From positions 1-21,599 of the forward strand of contig JAUHXN010000016.1 of NCBI GenBank assembly GCA_030426865.1: a stretch of 21,599 bases of DNA, in the 5' to 3' direction. The DNA is from a bacterium. Lineage in GTDB: Bacteria > Bacteroidota > Ignavibacteria > Kapaibacteriales > UBA2268. The position numbers were made by a program, and so were the translations under genes. The notes beneath the pieces are model-generated. The model ran no database searches. It had not been told where the DNA came from and worked only from the letters and a program-made list of their open reading frames with translations. Below, piece after piece: positions 14,633 through 21,599 of the stretch; within the stretch, counting starts at the first letter, position 1, and each line of letters starts with the position of its first letter.

Positions 14633-15539
14633 AGTAATAGTAATTATACTAACTCTTCTATTTATTAGTTGTGATAATAAATACGAAGCAAAGGATCCAG
14701 GAGACGTAGAAACTATTAATTCTGGGAAATTAACTGTTTATTGTGATGAGTTAATAAAACCATTACTTGATTCAGCATTTAATCTTTATTCACAAGAATA
14801 TGATAAAGTTGAATTAACAATTGAATATGCTAACTCTAGAAATGTTATGTCACAATTGCTCTCAAAAGAATCTAGAGTAGTAGTTAGTGCACGAGATTAT
14901 TTGTCTGATGAAGATTCACTAATGAATGTTTATGACATTAAAAAACACAAAAGATTTGTAATAGCTTATGATGGTTTAGTATTTTTTACAAATAAAGATT
15001 TTCCTGTAGATACACTAAATGCAAACCAGATTGAAAATGCAATTGTAAATGGGGAAGACCTCAGTAAATCAACGAAAGGTCTTGATTTTGAACCTACTTA
15101 TGTCACATTAGACCAATATTCTTCTATTTATGCTAACTTCAATTCAATGATTGCGAAAGATAATCCACTTAGAAAAAAAGTTGAATTAGTAGAAAATATT
15201 GAAGCATTGGAGAAACAAGTTGCCTCCAATAACAGTATTATAGGTATCGGTTTACTTTCACATTTAGTTAATAATAATCAATTCAAATTGATAAGACTTG
15301 GTTTTGATAGTGATTCTTTAAAGAAGTACATAACTCCAAAACCAGTTCATCAAGGATATATAGTACAAGATTTATACCCATATAAAGTTCCATACTATGC
15401 ATATCTACTAGAAGATAGACAAAATTTACCATTTTGGTTTGGAACCTATTTAGCAAAACAAGAAAGTGTTCAAAAATTATTTTTAGAAAAAGGAATTGTT
15501 CCTGCATTTGCAAGAATAAAACTTAAATATGAGGATTAA
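14622..15539 (+). CDS. PstS-like periplasmic substrate-binding lipoprotein
   Basis: Protein of 305 aa resembling the phosphate-binding PstS group of periplasmic binding proteins. The signal peptide (MKNKVIVIILTLLFIS) ends in a lipobox FISC, with acylated C17. The mature part shows the fold's order: GKLTVYCDELIKPLLDSAF, then VELTIEYANSRNVMSQLL, VVVSARDYL (like the ISAR segment of PstS relatives), IAYDGLVFFTNKDFPVDTL, IIGIGLLSHLV, and a C-terminal QGYIVQDLYPYKVPYYAYL. No pstC, pstA or pstB permease genes are present, so it is not an ordinary ABC-transporter partner. Position between tonB2 and the TPR gene points to a TonB-linked function. Ligand unknown; phosphate should not be assumed. Confidence 0.82.
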   Translation: MKNKVIVIILTLLFISCDNKYEAKDPGDVETINSGKLTVYCDELIKPLLDSAFNLYSQEYDKVELTIEYANSRNVMSQLLSKESRVVVSARDYLSDEDSLMNVYDIKKHKRFVIAYDGLVFFTNKDFPVDTLNANQIENAIVNGEDLSKSTKGLDFEPTYVTLDQYSSIYANFNSMIAKDNPLRKKVELVENIEALEKQVASNNSIIGIGLLSHLVNNNQFKLIRLGFDSDSLKKYITPKPVHQGYIVQDLYPYKVPYYAYLLEDRQNLPFWFGTYLAKQESVQKLFLEKGIVPAFARIKLKYED

Positions 15540-15540
15540 G

Positions 15541-17247
15541 ATGAGTTTCTACAGATTAATAGCAATTTTATTTCTAGCTATTTCATTCAATCTACATTCG
15601 CAAACAGTAGATGAGTTAAAGGCATTAGTAAGTAAAGGTAAATACCTTGAGGCTGAGGCTTTAGCAAAAAACATAAATAATAATTCTGAGAATCAGAATT
15701 TATTACTAATTAAAGGTGATATCTACTTCGAATTGGAGAATTATGATGAAGCTAAAAAAGCATACGAAAAAGCTTTTGACTTAGATGAAAATGAAATGGC
15801 CTATGTGAAATATGGTAAAATATTATCTGTTACTAAAGACTATGTGAAATCAGAAAAGTTGTTAAAAAATGGAATCGATGATTTTGAAGAGAGTATTCCA
15901 ATTAGATTGGAACTTGCAAGTAACTATATTAGAGCTGGTAAACTAACAGATGCAGAAGTTCAAATAAAACGTGCTCGTGATATTAATGAAGATGATCCGA
16001 GAATATATATAACTGAAGGGGATATGTATTTTGATCAAAGAGTTTATGAGCTTTCTAAAAAATCTTATGAAAAGGCATTAGCGTTGGATGAGAATCAAAA
16101 GGAAGCACGATCAAAATTAGCAACTTCTTACTATTGGTTAGCTAACAGGGAAGCCGATCAGGATTTATCTAATGAGTTATTTACTATGTCACTTAAAGAA
16201 TGGGATAGAGTAACTAAACAAGATACTATGGACGCTAGTGCATTTTTTAATAAAGGTAAGATCTTATTTTTTGCTAAGCAATATAAAGACGCAGTACCTG
16301 CATTATTTAGATATTATGAATTAAGACCTGAAGGTAATTTAGGTAGATGGTATTTAGGGCAATCACTATATGAACTAGGACTATGCGATTCAGCAGCACC
16401 TCAATTGAAATATGTCTCTGAAAATATAGATTCTGTAAAGTTCAAAGCAAATTTACTAATGGCACGTTGTTATTATGACAACAAGGATTACCCTAGCTCA
16501 AAAGCAGCTTATGAGGCTATTTTAGCAATGGATAAAGATAACCCTGAAATAGAAGAAGCTGATATTAGAAGATATGGTACGGCAGAATTATTTACAGGAG
16601 ATACTGCAGCAGCACTAACTATTTATAAAGATTTGGTAAATAAAAATCCTGACGCTTCTTGTAACCTAATGAATATGGTAGGTCGACTAATGTTCTCAGC
16701 AAAAAAATATGATGAGGCATTGTTCTTTTTCGATAAAAGATTGAATACAACAGTATGTAACGACAGTACTGATTCAAAGATTATCTATTATAAGGGTCTT
16801 TCTTACCTATTTATGAACCAAAGAGATACTGCGATTGTTTACTTAGAAAAATCTGCAATTATGGATAGTACAGATGCGGGATCTTATGTTTACTTAGGTG
16901 ATGCTTATGCTGGTAAAGAAGAAGATAAGATAGCAGTTGAAAATTTTGAAAAAGCAATAGAAATATCATTAGCTTATCCAGAGACGAATAAAAATAATAT
17001 TAGATCAGCTTATGGAAAACTTTCTGGTCTTTATTATAAAGCCAAAGAATGGAAAAAATTAGCAAATGTAGCAAAAAGTTGGGCAGAAGAACAGCCTGAA
17101 ATCGAATACGGATATTTATATACTGCAATAGCTTACCAAGGAATGGGAGATGTAAAAAATGCTTGTATTTGGTATTCTAAAGTATTAAAAGTTAATCCGA
17201 ATAATAAGGCAGCTGCACAAAATAAATCGGCTTTAGGTTGCGATTAA
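15541..17247 (+). CDS. Exported tetratricopeptide-repeat (TPR) protein
   Basis: Secreted repeat protein of 568 aa. ATG at 15541 is chosen over 15529 because GAGG at 15531-15534 stands 6 bases before it and because the signal peptide then starts cleanly (MSFYRLIAILFLAISFNLHSQ), with cleavage likely just after HSQ near residue 21. The mature part is a run of helical repeats with TPR consensus residues, for example YDEAKKAYEKAFDLD, YELSKKSYEKALALD, YKDAVPALFRYYELRP, YPSSKAAYEAILAMD, TAALTIYKDLVNKNP, KIAVENFEKAIEIS and VKNACIWYSKVLKVNP. No enzymatic domain is visible. It begins one base after the PstS-like stop. TPR proteins serve as scaffolds, so it may organise the periplasmic side of this TonB system. 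Confidence 0.87.
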   Translation: MSFYRLIAILFLAISFNLHSQTVDELKALVSKGKYLEAEALAKNINNNSENQNLLLIKGDIYFELENYDEAKKAYEKAFDLDENEMAYVKYGKILSVTKDYVKSEKLLKNGIDDFEESIPIRLELASNYIRAGKLTDAEVQIKRARDINEDDPRIYITEGDMYFDQRVYELSKKSYEKALALDENQKEARSKLATSYYWLANREADQDLSNELFTMSLKEWDRVTKQDTMDASAFFNKGKILFFAKQYKDAVPALFRYYELRPEGNLGRWYLGQSLYELGLCDSAAPQLKYVSENIDSVKFKANLLMARCYYDNKDYPSSKAAYEAILAMDKDNPEIEEADIRRYGTAELFTGDTAAALTIYKDLVNKNPDASCNLMNMVGRLMFSAKKYDEALFFFDKRLNTTVCNDSTDSKIIYYKGLSYLFMNQRDTAIVYLEKSAIMDSTDAGSYVYLGDAYAGKEEDKIAVENFEKAIEISLAYPETNKNNIRSAYGKLSGLYYKAKEWKKLANVAKSWAEEQPEIEYGYLYTAIAYQGMGDVKNACIWYSKVLKVNPNNKAAAQNKSALGCD

Positions 17248-17268
17248 ATTAAAAAATAACAGAATATA

Positions 17269-17300
17269 CTTGATAATACTAAAATCAGTTAGTATATTTG
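17269..17300 (+). promoter_or_regulatory. Promoter of the DUF177-rpmF-plsX-fab operon
   Basis: TATATTTG at 17293-17300 matches the Bacteroidota -7 box TAnnTTTG exactly, with CTTG at 17269-17272 twenty bases upstream as the -33 box. The same bases also read as TTGATA, 17-base spacer, TATATT, close to the general sigma-70 consensus. The transcript would start near 17305 and give a leader of only ~20 bases before the ATG at 17328. It lies in the 80-base gap after the TPR gene. Confidence 0.75.
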
Positions 17301-17327
17301 TAGCTTGTATTTAAACGTTTATTTGAA

Positions 17328-17816
17328 ATGTTATTATTAAATGCCCAAGGTTTATCTAACGGTAAACATTTTATTGAAGTTAGTGGTTACGCTGATGGAG
17401 ATTTTAAATCTGACATTATTGACTCAGAAGTCTTTGTAAAAGGATCTTTGAGGGTTCATAATGATAGGATAATATTAAAAGGAAAAGCTTGGACTAAAGC
17501 TAAATTAATCTGTGATTTATCATTAGAAGATTATAGAGAAGATATAGAAGCTGAGATTGAAGTTAATATTATCAAGGGTATGAAAGAAGAATTTCGATCA
17601 GAGAACGATGAAAATACAATTTATATAGGTGAGGAAGAAAAAACAGCCAATATAACTGAAATAATAGTACAAGAACTGCTGGTAAAAATACCAATGAAGA
17701 AAGTAGCCCCAAAATATAGGGGAAAGGATATAGAAGAAATATATCCTGAAATAATAGAAGATAAAAAGGAAGGGCTTAGCCCATTTGATATTTTAAAAAA
17801 TTTGAAGAACAATTAA
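17328..17816 (+). CDS. DUF177 (YceD-like) protein
   Basis: Probable member of the DUF177/YceD family, linked in other bacteria to 23S rRNA accumulation and nearly always encoded beside rpmF. It has 162 aa. Visible family-like features are a GSLRVHNDRIILKGKAWTKA strand region, an acidic middle (ENDENTIYIGEEE), a helix TEIIVQELLVKIPMK that corresponds to the conserved I-x-E-x-LxLxxP segment, and a C-terminal LSPFDILKNLKNN, equivalent to the DPRxxxLKxL end. The cysteines that many relatives carry are missing; only C at LICDL remains. The call rests on pattern plus the position before rpmF, since the family is poorly conserved. Confidence 0.78.
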   Translation: MLLLNAQGLSNGKHFIEVSGYADGDFKSDIIDSEVFVKGSLRVHNDRIILKGKAWTKAKLICDLSLEDYREDIEAEIEVNIIKGMKEEFRSENDENTIYIGEEEKTANITEIIVQELLVKIPMKKVAPKYRGKDIEEIYPEIIEDKKEGLSPFDILKNLKNN

Positions 17817-17833
17817 ATTTAAAGGTTAATACA

Positions 17834-18019
17834 ATGGCACATCCGAAGCGAAAGATATCGAAATCTAGAAGAGACAAAAGAAGAACTCACTATAAAATAG
17901 ATGAGCCTACTCTTTCAACTTGTGCTCAAACTGGTGAAGTAAAAAGATCACACAGAGCAACACTAGTTGTTGAAGACGGAAAAAAAGTTTACTATTACAA
18001 TGGCAGAAAATTCGATTAA
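17834..18019 (+). CDS. rpmF: Large ribosomal subunit protein bL32
   Basis: Ribosomal protein of the 50S subunit, 61 aa. The N-terminal MAHPKRKISKSRRDKRRTHYK is the standard basic extension. The zinc-ribbon half has lost three of four cysteines: STCAQTGEVKRSHRATLV keeps only C30, so this is a zinc-independent form, as in many Bacteroidota. AAAGG at 17821-17825 is the ribosome binding site. The gene sits between DUF177 and plsX, the classic order. Its stop codon lies in the loop and right arm of a hairpin that reaches the plsX ribosome binding site. Confidence 0.96.
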   Translation: MAHPKRKISKSRRDKRRTHYKIDEPTLSTCAQTGEVKRSHRATLVVEDGKKVYYYNGRKFD

Positions 18020-18029
18020 TTTTCTGAGG
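18004..18029 (+). promoter_or_regulatory. Hairpin spanning the rpmF stop and the plsX ribosome binding site
   Basis: A perfect 9-bp inverted repeat, CAGAAAATT / AATTTTCTG (18004-18012 and 18018-18026), has a 5-base loop. The rpmF stop (18017-18019) lies at the loop/right-arm junction, and the last paired base is the first G of the plsX Shine-Dalgarno GAGG (18026-18029). A ribosome finishing rpmF would open it, which suggests translational coupling. There is no T tract, so it is not a terminator. Confidence 0.5.
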
Positions 18030-18036
18030 TAGTATT

Positions 18037-19062
18037 ATGTCAGGAGCAAAACAAAATTATAATATCGCTATAGATATAATGGGAAGTGATTTTGCTCCTG
18101 AAAGTGAAATAAAAGGTGCTTTAGAGTTTCTTAATGAACATAAAGACAAAAATATAAAACTATTTTTTGTTGGTGAAAAAGAACTCATAAAGTCTGAAAT
18201 CAAAAAGAACCCATCCATTGAAAATTTTGATTTTGAAATTGTAAATGCTACTCAAGTAATTACAATGAACGATGACGCCACAGCAGGTGTCAAATCTAAA
18301 AAAGATTCCTCAATTTCAATTGGGCTTGATTTACTTAAGGAAAATAAAGTTAATGCTTTTATTTCTGCAGGTAATACAGGCGCAATGCTTTCTACTTCTA
18401 CACTCAAACTAGGAAGAATAAAAGGGGTTAGTAGACCAACAATTGGTTCTTTTTTCCCCACCTTAAAAGATAGCCCCACACTATTATTAGATGTTGGTGC
18501 TAACTCAGAAGTAAAACCACAATTTCTTTATGAATTTGCCGTTATGGGGAAAATTTATTTATCTGAAATGTATGGAATCAAAGAGCCAAGTATTGGATTA
18601 CTCAATATTGGTGAAGAAGAAAAGAAAGGTACAGAAACTATTCAAGAAGCATATAAATTACTCAAAGAATCAGATTTGAACTTCATTGGAAATATTGAAG
18701 GTAGAGATATTTTCCCAGGTGTTGCAGATATTGTAGTTTGTGATGGATTTGTAGGTAATATCATATTAAAGTTTGCAGAAAGCTTTATGGGATTTTTTAA
18801 AGAAACTTTAAAAAAATATGCTAATCAAAGCCCAATCAAGAAATTAAAAGTAGGTTTAATGGCACCTACAATCAAAGATGTATTTCGTGGATTTGATTAT
18901 CAAGACCATGGTGGAGTACCCTTATTAGGTGTAAATGGGGTAGTAATTATTGGCCATGGTAAGTCCTCTCCTAAAGCAATCAAGAATATGCTAAATACAG
19001 CGTTGATAACTTATACTAAAGAAATTAACAAGAAAATTGAAATTTCTTTACAATCTTCTTAA
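18037..19062 (+). CDS. plsX: Phosphate acyltransferase PlsX
   Basis: Peripheral membrane enzyme that converts acyl-ACP and phosphate to acyl-phosphate, the donor used by PlsY in phospholipid synthesis. The N terminus has the family start IAIDIMGSDFAPESEIKGAL; further blocks are ISAGNTGAMLSTSTLKLGRI, LLDVGANSEV, LLNIGEEEKKGTE, FPGVADIVVCDGFVGNIILK and PLLGVNGVVIIGHGKSS. At 341 aa it has the expected length. GAGG at 18026-18029 gives a good ribosome binding site, 7 bases from the ATG. It is 17 bases after rpmF and 36 before fabH, so lipid and ribosome genes share the transcript. Confidence 0.96.
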   Translation: MSGAKQNYNIAIDIMGSDFAPESEIKGALEFLNEHKDKNIKLFFVGEKELIKSEIKKNPSIENFDFEIVNATQVITMNDDATAGVKSKKDSSISIGLDLLKENKVNAFISAGNTGAMLSTSTLKLGRIKGVSRPTIGSFFPTLKDSPTLLLDVGANSEVKPQFLYEFAVMGKIYLSEMYGIKEPSIGLLNIGEEEKKGTETIQEAYKLLKESDLNFIGNIEGRDIFPGVADIVVCDGFVGNIILKFAESFMGFFKETLKKYANQSPIKKLKVGLMAPTIKDVFRGFDYQDHGGVPLLGVNGVVIIGHGKSSPKAIKNMLNTALITYTKEINKKIEISLQSS

Positions 19063-19098
19063 TTTCCAAAATAGATTTTATAAATTTGAGAAATAAAC

Positions 19099-20088
19099 AT
19101 GCCAGCAACTATAACTGCAATTGCTCATTATTATCCTGAAGACAAACTCACTAATAAGCACTTTGAGTCTTATTTGGATACAAGTGACGAGTGGATAAAA
19201 ACACGTACTGGTATAAACGAAAGAAGAATAATGAAAAACGGTGCTACTTCTGATATGATAGTACCCGCAGCGTTGAAATGTATTGAAAATGCTGGAATTG
19301 ATAAACAAGAAATAGATTGTATTATCGTTGCAACTGTTACTCCTGACCATATGTATCCTTCTACCGCTGCAGTCGTACAACACAAACTAGGTATTGAGAA
19401 TGTTTGGGGGTTTGATATTTCAGCTGCATGTTCAGGGTTTTTATTTGCATTAAAAACTGCTGCTAGTTTAGTTGAGTCAGGTGGGGCAAAAAAGGTATTG
19501 CTTTGTGGCGCAGATAAAATGTCTTCAATACTTAATATGAATGATAGAAATACGGCAATACTTTTTGGTGATGCAGCAGGAGTATGTCTTATTGAAAAAT
19601 CAAATGATGAAAGTACTGGGATATTAGATTCTATACTTCATATTGATGGTGTTGGTGGACAATATCTAAATCAAAAAGCTGGTGGTAGTGCATACCCAGC
19701 CACTAAAGAAACTGTTGAGAATATGGAACATACTGTTTATCAAGATGGCAAAACTGTATTTAAGTATGCTGTCAAAGGAATGGCAGATGTATCAAAAGAA
19801 ATAATGGAAAAAAATAACCTTTCAAGTGATGACGTTGCTTATTTAGTTCCTCACCAAGCGAATCTTAGAATTATCAGTGCTACAGCTGATAGAATGGGAG
19901 TTGGAATGGATAAAGTAATGGTAAATATAGAAAAATATGGAAATACAACTGCTGCTACAATTCCTTTGTGTATCTCTGAGTGGCTTGAAGCTGGTAAAAT
20001 AAAAAAAGGTGATAATCTAATATTATCAAGTTTTGGTGCCGGATTTACTTGGGGTTCTATTTACTTAAAATGGGATATGAACAAATGA
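19099..20088 (+). CDS. fabH: Beta-ketoacyl-ACP synthase III
   Basis: Condensing enzyme that starts fatty-acid synthesis from acetyl-CoA (or branched acyl-CoA) and malonyl-ACP. The catalytic triad is complete: C111 in SAACSGF, H251 in VPHQANLR and N281 in YGNTTAAT. The N-terminal DTSDEWIKTRTGINERR and the C-terminal GAGFTWGSIYLKW are standard. The 329-aa length is typical. Its stop overlaps the fabD start as ATGA. The primer preference cannot be read from sequence by eye. Confidence 0.97.
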   Translation: MPATITAIAHYYPEDKLTNKHFESYLDTSDEWIKTRTGINERRIMKNGATSDMIVPAALKCIENAGIDKQEIDCIIVATVTPDHMYPSTAAVVQHKLGIENVWGFDISAACSGFLFALKTAASLVESGGAKKVLLCGADKMSSILNMNDRNTAILFGDAAGVCLIEKSNDESTGILDSILHIDGVGGQYLNQKAGGSAYPATKETVENMEHTVYQDGKTVFKYAVKGMADVSKEIMEKNNLSSDDVAYLVPHQANLRIISATADRMGVGMDKVMVNIEKYGNTTAATIPLCISEWLEAGKIKKGDNLILSSFGAGFTWGSIYLKWDMNK

Positions 20089-20999
20089 AAAAGGTAGCTT
20101 TATATTCAGGTCAAGGATCTCAATATGTTGGAATGCTTAAAGATTATTATGAAAATAATGTTGATGCAAAATCATTTATAGATCAAGCTAATCAAATATT
20201 AGGATATTCGTTAAGTGATATATGCTTTAATGGACCTACAGAAAAATTAAAAGAGACAAGGTTTACACAACCAGCTATATTTCTTCATAGTGCTGTTTCA
20301 TATAACATATTAAAATCAAACTTAAATGTAGATGCTGTTGCAGGACATTCAGTAGGAGAATATGCAGCATTATACTCAGCTGGAGTTCTTTCGTTTGAAG
20401 ATGCTATTAGAATAGTCTCACTTAGGGGTGAACTTATGTTTTCTGCTGGTGAGAATGAGCCAGGTACAATGTTCGCTGTGATTGGTATGGATGACGCTGT
20501 CCTAATTGATATATGTAAAGAATTAAATACTAGTGGCAATGTTGTAGTACCTGCTAATTTCAATAGCCCTGGCCAGATTGTAATTTCTGGTTCAAGAGAT
20601 TATTTAAGAGAAAATTCAGGGATTTTCAAAGAAAGAGGTGCAAGAATGGTTATGGAATTACCTGTAAGTGGTGCTTTCCATTCGCCATTGATGAAACCAG
20701 CTCAAGATAAGCTTGCAGAAGCAATTAACAATATAGAATTCAATGATTCAACTATACCTGTATATACGAACGTCGATGCTTTACCAGAAAAGAATTCTGA
20801 ATTGTTGAAAAAGAAACTAATTGAACAGCTTACTGCACCGGTTCTTTGGACAAACATATTGAACAATCTTCAAGGAGATGGGTTTACTGAATTTATAGAG
20901 ATAGGTCCAGGTAATGTCTTACAAGGACTATGTAAAAGAACATTAAAAGATATAAATATAAGTGGATATGATAAGTTACAAGACATAGAAAATGTTTAA
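20085..20999 (+). CDS. fabD: Malonyl-CoA:ACP transacylase
   Basis: Moves the malonyl group from CoA to acyl carrier protein to feed elongation. ATG at 20085 is chosen because it overlaps the fabH stop (ATGA) and begins the family start KKVALYSGQGSQYVGM; upstream in-frame TTG (20049) and ATG (20070) would add residues from inside fabH. Catalytic S89 lies in AGHSVGEYAALYSAG (the more usual form is GHSLGE), with R114 in SLRGELM, H199 in GAFHSPLM, and Q10 in the oxyanion motif. The resulting 304 aa is normal length. A 55-base gap follows. Confidence 0.96.
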   Translation: MKKVALYSGQGSQYVGMLKDYYENNVDAKSFIDQANQILGYSLSDICFNGPTEKLKETRFTQPAIFLHSAVSYNILKSNLNVDAVAGHSVGEYAALYSAGVLSFEDAIRIVSLRGELMFSAGENEPGTMFAVIGMDDAVLIDICKELNTSGNVVVPANFNSPGQIVISGSRDYLRENSGIFKERGARMVMELPVSGAFHSPLMKPAQDKLAEAINNIEFNDSTIPVYTNVDALPEKNSELLKKKLIEQLTAPVLWTNILNNLQGDGFTEFIEIGPGNVLQGLCKRTLKDINISGYDKLQDIENV

Positions 21000-21054
21000 C
21001 TTTAAGTTAAATAATTGTTAAATTGTGGCTTTTAAAATTCCAAAAAATTGAAAT

Positions 21055-21599
21055 ATGGGTTTAAATCTAGAAAAAAAAGTAGCTGTAGTAACTGGAGGAG
21101 CAAAAGGAATAGGTCTTTCTATTTCTGAACGATTAGCTGAATCAGGTGCCACAGTTTATGCTATGGGGCGTTCTTCTAATCAAGAACTGGATTCAAAATA
21201 TAATATAAATTATAAACAATGTGATGTTTCTGACTTAGAGTCAGTAACGAACACATTAAATGAAATACAAAAAGAAGCTGGATCAATTGATATACTAGTT
21301 AATAATGCAGGTATAACAAAAGATAATCTTATATTGAGAATGTCAGAAAGTGATTTTGACGACGTAATCAGTATAAATTTGAAAGGAGTATTCAATACTT
21401 GTAAAGTTGTTAGCAGATTTATGCTTTCACAAAAACAAGGAAGAATTATAAATATAGGTTCTATAGTTGGAACAACAGGTAATGCAGGTCAGTCTAATTA
21501 TGCTGCTTCAAAAGCTGGTTTAATTGGTTTTACGAAGTCTTTGGCTAAAGAACTTGCAGCAAGAAATATCCTTGTAAACTTGATCGCTCCGGGATATGT
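21055..21599 (+). CDS. fabG: 3-oxoacyl-ACP reductase (3' end cut off)
   Basis: NADPH-dependent short-chain dehydrogenase that reduces 3-oxoacyl-ACP in fatty-acid elongation. The frame runs from ATG at 21055 to the window end with 181 full codons and no stop, so the last ~65 residues are missing. Cofactor motif TGGAKGIG is at 13-20, NNAG at 83-86, and the catalytic set N108, S136, Y149 and K153 is present (YAASK at 149-153). The end reaches NLIAPGY, the usual NxxxPGx region. It follows fabD by 55 bases with no terminator, in the canonical plsX-fabH-fabD-fabG order; acpP would be expected next, beyond the window. Confidence 0.95.
   Translation, partial: MGLNLEKKVAVVTGGAKGIGLSISERLAESGATVYAMGRSSNQELDSKYNINYKQCDVSDLESVTNTLNEIQKEAGSIDILVNNAGITKDNLILRMSESDFDDVISINLKGVFNTCKVVSRFMLSQKQGRIINIGSIVGTTGNAGQSNYAASKAGLIGFTKSLAKELAARNILVNLIAPGY

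Noticed and set aside
20049..20084. Longer FabD start at TTG 20049 or ATG 20070
   Set aside because: The extra residues come from inside fabH and are not part of the family N terminus; ATG 20085 overlaps the fabH stop in the normal ATGA manner.
1..21599. Signs of a mobile element, CRISPR array, phage or defence island
   Set aside because: No transposase, integrase, repeated spacers, terminal repeats or abrupt composition change was seen; the gene content is housekeeping plus an envelope energy-transduction cluster.

Overview
The window is a gene-dense, AT-rich chromosomal segment in which every credible gene lies on the + strand. It fits the Bacteroidota/FCB group. The evidence is a short primary sigma factor beginning with the SLDKYLQEIG block and lacking region 1.1, a ribosomal protein L32 that has lost most zinc-ribbon cysteines, an ExbB-ExbD-ExbD-TonB cluster followed by a PstS-like lipoprotein and a TPR protein, and a promoter matching the Bacteroidota TAnnTTTG box. 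The exact order (Bacteroidia, or an Ignavibacteria/Kapabacteria-like lineage) cannot be decided here. I see no mobile element, CRISPR array, tRNA or rRNA. No stretch longer than 300 bases lacks a gene; the longest gap is 181 bases, upstream of the HU gene.

Layout. 1-4059: the 3' part of a CtpA-type protease, the primary sigma factor, lipoyl synthase, a PhnP-like metallo-hydrolase and an OsmC-like protein. 4135-8082: an unrecognised soluble protein, then a tightly coupled run of an amino-acid/cation symporter with an unusual periplasmic insert, an LptC-like lipoprotein, triosephosphate isomerase and a CDP-alcohol phosphatidyltransferase. 8264-8599: a monocistronic HU gene with a strong terminator. 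8629-10357: aspartate carbamoyltransferase and the release-factor methyltransferase PrmC, overlapping.

10489-17247 holds the most distinctive region. It runs STAS-domain protein, ExbB, ExbD1, ExbD2, TonB1, intrinsic terminator, TonB2, small two-helix membrane protein, PstS-like lipoprotein, TPR protein. ExbB/ExbD form a proton-driven motor in the inner membrane and TonB passes the energy to outer-membrane receptors. The second TonB, the binding-protein-like lipoprotein and the TPR protein extend the system into the periplasm. No TonB-dependent receptor is encoded in the window.

17328-21599 is a classic fatty-acid/ribosome operon: DUF177 (YceD), rpmF, plsX, fabH, fabD, fabG (cut by the window end). 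It lies behind a well-formed promoter.

Most of the window is housekeeping and I do not see a wholly new defence or mobile system. The points best worth checking are the doubled TonB genes with a terminator between them, near-identical DNA in the two exbD genes, the PDZ-like insert in the symporter, HU lacking its DNA-intercalating proline, and a hairpin joining the rpmF stop to the plsX ribosome binding site.
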